DNA from: Vibrio splendidus
GTDB lineage: Bacteria > Pseudomonadota > Gammaproteobacteria > Enterobacterales > Vibrionaceae
Direction: 5' to 3'
Assembly: GCF_003345295.1 (NCBI RefSeq)
Contig: NZ_CP031055.1
Coordinates: forward strand, 2,108,001-2,172,000
DNA length: 64,000 nt
Under the pieces are notes generated by a model. It ran no database searches and had not been told where the DNA came from. It saw nothing but the letters and a program-made list of their open reading frames with translations. Shown here piece by piece: positions 60,294 to 64,000 of this stretch. The position numbers and the translations under genes were made by a program. Every line of letters begins with the position of its first letter. Position 1 is the first letter of the stretch.

Positions 60294-60932
60294 ATGCAAG
60301 GCTTAGAACTCGCAATTTTTATGCAATTCTTCCTTGGGCTTGTTGCTGCCGTAAACCCTATCGGCATCATGCCTGTTTTTGTTTCTCTTACTGCTCAGAT
60401 GCCGCCAGAAGAGAGGAACAGGACAGCCTTACAAGCAAACATTGCTGTTGCCGTTATCCTGATTGTGTCGCTTGTTGCGGGGCAAATGCTGCTTGATATG
60501 TTTAGCATCTCGCTAGATTCATTTCGTGTTGCAGGTGGTTTGCTATTGCTGAGCATCGCATTTTCGATGATGAGCGGTAAGCTCGGTGAAGATAAACAGA
60601 ACAAACAAGAGAAATCTGAATACATCAGCAAAGAGCAAATCGGAGTTGTTCCACTGGCTATGCCGCTAATGGCGGGTCCGGGTGCAATCAGCTCGACCAT
60701 TGTTTATGGGTCTCGCTATCCAGCAGCCATTGATACCGTAGGCATCGGCATTAGTATCATCGCGTTTGCAACATGCTCTTGGCTTTTGTTCCGTTCAGCG
60801 CCGGTTATCGTTCGCTTTTTAGGTCAAACGGGTATCAACGTGATCACTCGTATCATGGGCTTGATTCTTGGCGCATTGGGCATCGAGTTCATCGCCAATG
60901 GCCTACGTAATCTGTTCCCAGGTTTGGCATAA
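60294..60932 (+). CDS. ychE: MarC/YchE-family membrane protein
   Basis: Six-span inner-membrane protein of the UPF0056 (MarC) family with unclear transport function. The 212 residues include VAAVNPIGIMPVFVSLT near the N-terminus and VVPLAMPLMAGPGAISSTI in the middle, the two pseudo-repeat signatures of the family. The ATG at 60294 has GGAGA upstream; an overlapping frame was not chosen. Divergent placement from adhE is the same as E. coli ychE, supporting the symbol. Confidence 0.9.
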   Translation: MQGLELAIFMQFFLGLVAAVNPIGIMPVFVSLTAQMPPEERNRTALQANIAVAVILIVSLVAGQMLLDMFSISLDSFRVAGGLLLLSIAFSMMSGKLGEDKQNKQEKSEYISKEQIGVVPLAMPLMAGPGAISSTIVYGSRYPAAIDTVGIGISIIAFATCSWLLFRSAPVIVRFLGQTGINVITRIMGLILGALGIEFIANGLRNLFPGLA

Positions 60933-60986
60933 CGTTTAACGGCATTTCGGTTGCTCTATAAAGGGCAACAATATTGAAATATAGAT

Positions 60987-61026
60987 GAGGCGAGTAAAGC
61001 AATTGGGCTTTCACTCGCCTCGTTAT
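60987..61026 (+). terminator. Probable terminator of ychE
   Basis: GAGGCGAGT pairs with ACTCGCCTC, and AAAGC with GCTTT inside; the following T-run is poor (GTTATT). Confidence 0.6.
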
Positions 61027-61081
61027 TATGAAGCTTGTATAATGATTGTTAATGCATTTAACAGAAGATGAATCTTTCCTT

Positions 61082-61924
61082 ATGTCACGCAAGCCACTAA
61101 AGCATCATTTGTACGTCATTATCTTTGGTACTCACACGCCAGCCGGACGTGCATTTGATATCTCTCTGATCGTTGCAATCTTGGCTTCGCTGTTGGTTCT
61201 GATCTTAGAGTCCATCCCTAATGTGATGACCGAATGGTCACAGCAGCTGCGTTATATCGAATACACCTTTACAGCCCTCTTTACTCTTGAGTATTTATTA
61301 AGGCTCTATTGCTCTCCGAAACCAAAATCTTATGCCACCAGCTTTTACGGTGTCGTTGACCTATTGGCGATTCTTCCAACCTACCTAGCAATCATCTTCC
61401 CAGGCGCTTCATTTATGGGTGTAGTGAGACTGCTGCGTGTGATGCGTATCTTCCGAATCCTAAAACTGGTTCGCTACCTGCAAGATTCCAATATCTTGTT
61501 GCGCTCACTGTTGATGGCACGACGAAAGATACTGATCTTCTTCAGTACAGTGGGTATCTTGGTCGTTATCTTCGGCGCTCTGATCTTTGTTATTGAAGGA
61601 CCAGAAAATGGCTTCACCAGTATTCCCCACAGTATTTATTGGGCAATTGTAACCATCACCACGGTTGGCTACGGTGACATGATCCCCCAAACCGCGTTAG
61701 GTAAAGCGATCGCTTCGCTTACCATGCTATTGGGTTACTCTATCCTAGCCGTCCCAACGGGTATCATTACCGCAGAACTCAGTAATGAAATGAACTCACA
61801 CAAAGAGTTGGTTAAGTGCCCGAACTGCAACCGCGCTGGCCATGATTCGGATGCCATGTATTGCAAACACTGTGCGAGTGAATTGGCAGATCCAGACAAG
61901 CGTGTCGTCACCGACGAGAAATAA
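61082..61924 (+). CDS. Voltage-gated potassium channel with C-terminal zinc-ribbon
   Basis: Six-helix ion channel of the Kv type. The voltage sensor S4 has regularly spaced arginines (RLLRVMRIFRILKLVRYL, near residue 120) and the selectivity filter is TTVGYGD near 200. The cytoplasmic end carries two CxxC-like pairs (CPNC and CKHC) forming a likely zinc ribbon, an unusual tail for bacterial Kv channels. The length is 280 residues from the ATG at 61082. The upstream ATG at 61052 lies too near a TATAAT at 61038-61043 to have a leader, so the later start was preferred. Confidence 0.88.
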   Translation: MSRKPLKHHLYVIIFGTHTPAGRAFDISLIVAILASLLVLILESIPNVMTEWSQQLRYIEYTFTALFTLEYLLRLYCSPKPKSYATSFYGVVDLLAILPTYLAIIFPGASFMGVVRLLRVMRIFRILKLVRYLQDSNILLRSLLMARRKILIFFSTVGILVVIFGALIFVIEGPENGFTSIPHSIYWAIVTITTVGYGDMIPQTALGKAIASLTMLLGYSILAVPTGIITAELSNEMNSHKELVKCPNCNRAGHDSDAMYCKHCASELADPDKRVVTDEK

Positions 61925-62004
61925 AAGCAGGCACGAGATTCGAGTAGCGAGATGCGAAGAGATTTAAGGGCAGTTTCGAGGGCCGAATAACGAGATATCA
62001 ATAA

Positions 62005-62038
62005 ACTAAAAAGGGTTGACGTTTATCGTCAACCCTTT
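62005..62038 (-). terminator. Terminator of asd, possibly bidirectional
   Basis: AAAGGGTTGACG (62010-62021) pairs perfectly with CGTCAACCCTTT (62027-62038); the T-run lies on the minus strand. Confidence 0.85.
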
Positions 62039-62076
62039 CGGTTTATCAGCTAATAGAATTTAAGCAATCTTGCCTA

Positions 62077-63195
62077 TTACGCTTTCTCAGCAAGGATAAT
62101 TCGCAAAGTACGACGTAGTGGTTCTGCAGCACCCCAAAGTAATTGGTCACCGACAGTGAACGCGTTCAGGAAGTCGTTACCCATAGACATCTTACGCAGA
62201 CGACCTACTGGTACAGACATAGTACCTGTTACTTTCGCTGGTGTTAGCTCCTGTGCCGTGATGTCACGGTCATTAGGAACCACTTTAACCCAATCATTGT
62301 GCGTCGCGATGATCTCTTCGATCTCGTCCATTGGCACGTCTTGCTTAAGCTTGATTGTTAGTGCTTGAGCATGACAACGCATTGCACCGATTCGTACACA
62401 AGTACCATCAATCGGGATTGGCTGACCATCTAGGCCAAGAATCTTGTTCGCTTCAACGCCTGCTTTCCATTCTTCTTTGCTTTGACCATTTTCACGCTTC
62501 ACATCGATCCAAGGGATTAGTGAGCCCGCAAGCGGAGCACCAAATTGGTCTGTTGGGAATGAAGATGAACGAATGGTATCAGCGACTTTTTTATCAATAT
62601 CAAGTATGGAACTTGAAGGGTTTGCTAGCTCTGAACTTACGCTATCGTTGATCACACCCATTTGTGAGATCAGTTCACGCATGTTCTTAGCACCGGCACC
62701 AGAAGCCGCTTGGTAAGTCATGGCACTCATCCACTCGACCATGCCTTTCTCGTAAAGGCCACCCAAAGCCATAAGCATTAAGCTCACAGTACAGTTACCA
62801 CCAACGAAAGTGTTAGTACCGCCGTGAATGCCTTGCTGAATTTGAGCCAAGTTAACAGGATCAAGAGTGATGATTGAATCAGCGTCCATACGTAAGGTAG
62901 AAGCCGCATCAATCCAGTAACCTTTCCAACCTGCTTGACGCAATGCTGGGTATACTTTTGATGTGTAATCGCCGCCTTGACAGGTAATCACAGCATCAAG
63001 CTGTTTTAGGCTATCAATATCAAAAGCGTCTTGAAGTAGACCCGCATCTTTACCACCTAGAACAGGGGCAGGAATACCAATCTGAGATGTGCTGTAATAA
63101 ACAGGCTCAATCAAGTCGAAGTCTTTCTCTTCAACCATACGTTGCATTAGTACAGAACCAACCATACCGCGCCAACCAACTAGACCTACTCTCAT
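62077..63195 (-). CDS. asd: Aspartate-semialdehyde dehydrogenase
   Basis: Makes aspartate semialdehyde, the branch-point intermediate for lysine, threonine, methionine and diaminopimelate. The NADP-binding start VGLVGWRGMVGSVLMQRM and the catalytic Cys135 in GGNCTVSLM are intact, and the C-terminal part has GTCVRIGAMRCHAQALTIKL. The 372 residues correspond to the gammaproteobacterial type. It is transcribed alone, divergent from nhaC. Confidence 0.96.
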   Translation of the reverse strand: MRVGLVGWRGMVGSVLMQRMVEEKDFDLIEPVYYSTSQIGIPAPVLGGKDAGLLQDAFDIDSLKQLDAVITCQGGDYTSKVYPALRQAGWKGYWIDAASTLRMDADSIITLDPVNLAQIQQGIHGGTNTFVGGNCTVSLMLMALGGLYEKGMVEWMSAMTYQAASGAGAKNMRELISQMGVINDSVSSELANPSSSILDIDKKVADTIRSSSFPTDQFGAPLAGSLIPWIDVKRENGQSKEEWKAGVEANKILGLDGQPIPIDGTCVRIGAMRCHAQALTIKLKQDVPMDEIEEIIATHNDWVKVVPNDRDITAQELTPAKVTGTMSVPVGRLRKMSMGNDFLNAFTVGDQLLWGAAEPLRRTLRIILAEKA

Positions 63196-63695
63196 CGCTC
63201 ACTCTCCATGTATAAATTAAAAATTGCTCTCCCCCATCTATAAGTTTTTCAGAAACAGAACTCAAGCGCTTTTTGTCAAAAAGTGTAACTTTTTCGTTTC
63301 TTTTAAGTGAACGTAATGAATCGTGCAGTTATCTCTGTATCGACATTCAATGTCTACACCATTGTTAAAGCACCCATTATCGTCAAATTCAAACATTTAC
63401 ATCGCCAAAACCGCTTGAATCGACACCCATCACAAACAGTAAATCCCTCTTTTAAACCAAGGTTAATCAGAATTATATTTTACAAAACGAAAACAACGTG
63501 CGACAAACTCCAACATGTAACAATCATGAATTTAACAAAATTTCAGATTATGAAACCACAATTGATTGAGTTAACAGTCAAATATCACAACTTGGGCGTA
63601 TTTTTTCGATATAATAAACTAATTACTGTAGTGTCCGTTTTGCACCACACACTATAACGAAGCACTATAAATGCTCGAATTAACAAGAGGCTTTT
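63196..63695. other. asd-nhaC intergenic region
   Basis: AT-rich noncoding DNA of 500 bp. A TATAAT at 63613-63618 (in CGATATAATAAAC) may be the -10 for nhaC, without a clear -35. A 12-codon reading frame (63671-63709) overlaps the nhaC start. No lysine riboswitch-like structure was recognised ahead of asd. Confidence 0.4.
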
Positions 63696-64000
63696 ATGAA
63701 GCAGAGTAAAACTCGCCTACCGAACCTATTACAGGTATTCATCGCGTTAGGACTATTTCTATCCCTTGCTTTTTCCTTTACAGCAAAGCTTGACCTTCCA
63801 ATTCAACTTGCCTTGTATATTGGTTGGTTCATTATCATGGTTCTTGGTATTCGTCTTGGCCACGAATACAAAGACTTAGAAAAAGCAGCACTCAAAGGAA
63901 TATCCAATGGCTTAGGCGCGGTTTTAATACTTTTAGCCGTTGGCGCTCTTGTTGGTACTTGGATCTCAGGCGGGATCGTACCTACTATCATTTACTATGG
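63696..64000 (+). CDS. nhaC: Na+/H+ antiporter NhaC-family protein, N-terminal part
   Basis: Start of a multi-span antiporter; the gene runs out of the window after about 101 residues without a stop. The visible part has hydrophobic spans at about 12-30, 38-55 and 72-95. The NhaC-type motif ILLAVGALVGTWISGGIVPTIIYYG appears at its end. The ATG at 63696 has AAGAGG at 5 nt. It is the third antiporter-type gene in this window after nhaB and the YuiF-like gene. Confidence 0.85.
   Translation, partial: MKQSKTRLPNLLQVFIALGLFLSLAFSFTAKLDLPIQLALYIGWFIIMVLGIRLGHEYKDLEKAALKGISNGLGAVLILLAVGALVGTWISGGIVPTIIYY

Noticed and set aside
63196..63306. Possible lysine riboswitch ahead of asd
   Set aside because: The leader is short, AT-rich and lacks the conserved multi-helix aptamer; nothing matched by eye.
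63307..63657. 116-codon frame in the asd-nhaC gap
   Set aside because: AT-rich noncoding sequence with no ribosome-binding site and an implausible product; it also overlaps the likely nhaC promoter.

Overview
The window is a stretch of chromosome 1 from a marine Vibrio, most likely of the Splendidus clade. The evidence is a set of Vibrio hallmarks in one block: luxU-luxO with a divergent Qrr1 quorum-sensing sRNA, MotY of the sodium-driven polar flagellum, an enlarged FadR, the Na+-translocating Rnf complex, several Na+/H+ antiporters, and AT-leaning base composition. No ribosomal RNA, phage, transposase, integron, CRISPR or defence locus was seen. The DNA reads as core genome, broken only by short repeats in intergenic gaps.

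Layout. 1-11.5 kb: 3' end of rne, a SulP anion transporter, a low-molecular-weight tyrosine phosphatase, the corrinoid adenosyltransferase gene, asmA, udk, apbC/mrp divergent from metG, and a YehS-like gene. 11.6-24.6 kb: fadR divergent from nhaB-dsbB, a YecA-like SEC-C protein divergent from dusC, a solitary periplasmic binding protein followed by a membrane diguanylate cyclase, then yfbV divergent from ackA-pta. 24.7-32 kb: a glutathionyl-hydroquinone reductase, a 162-bp palindromic repeat, and the oppABCDF peptide importer. 32.2-36.2 kb: moaABCDE behind a probable molybdenum-cofactor riboswitch, divergent from a YvcK/YbhK gene. 36.3-40.9 kb: luxU, luxO, Qrr1, uvrB with an SOS box, and an AT-rich gap with paired DnaA boxes before tRNA-Asn. 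41.3-49.7 kb: rnfABCDE-nth, gloA, and a small DUF2753-type gene under an apparent Fur-controlled promoter. 49.7-64 kb: motY divergent from rnt, a YuiF-type antiporter, a DsbA-like oxidoreductase, grxD, sodB, a Vibrio hypothetical, an SDR-like protein lacking its catalytic Tyr and Lys, adhE under a class-II FNR-type promoter, ychE, a voltage-gated potassium channel, asd, and the start of an NhaC antiporter.

How the genes fit together. Sodium is one theme: Rnf can build a sodium gradient, MotY belongs to the motor that spends it, and NhaB, the YuiF-type protein and NhaC exchange Na+ for H+. Fermentative acetyl-CoA metabolism is another: ackA-pta and adhE both carry FNR-like sites. LuxU phosphorylates LuxO, which with sigma-54 drives Qrr1; the LuxO site lies between luxO and qrr1 and can serve both. 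The strongest leads for new biology are the Fur-box promoter on the DUF2753 gene, the binding-protein/diguanylate-cyclase pair, the structured nhaB leader, the palindromic mobile-type repeat, the DnaA-box dyad, and the catalytically degenerate SDR. All function calls come from reading motifs and synteny; no database search was run.
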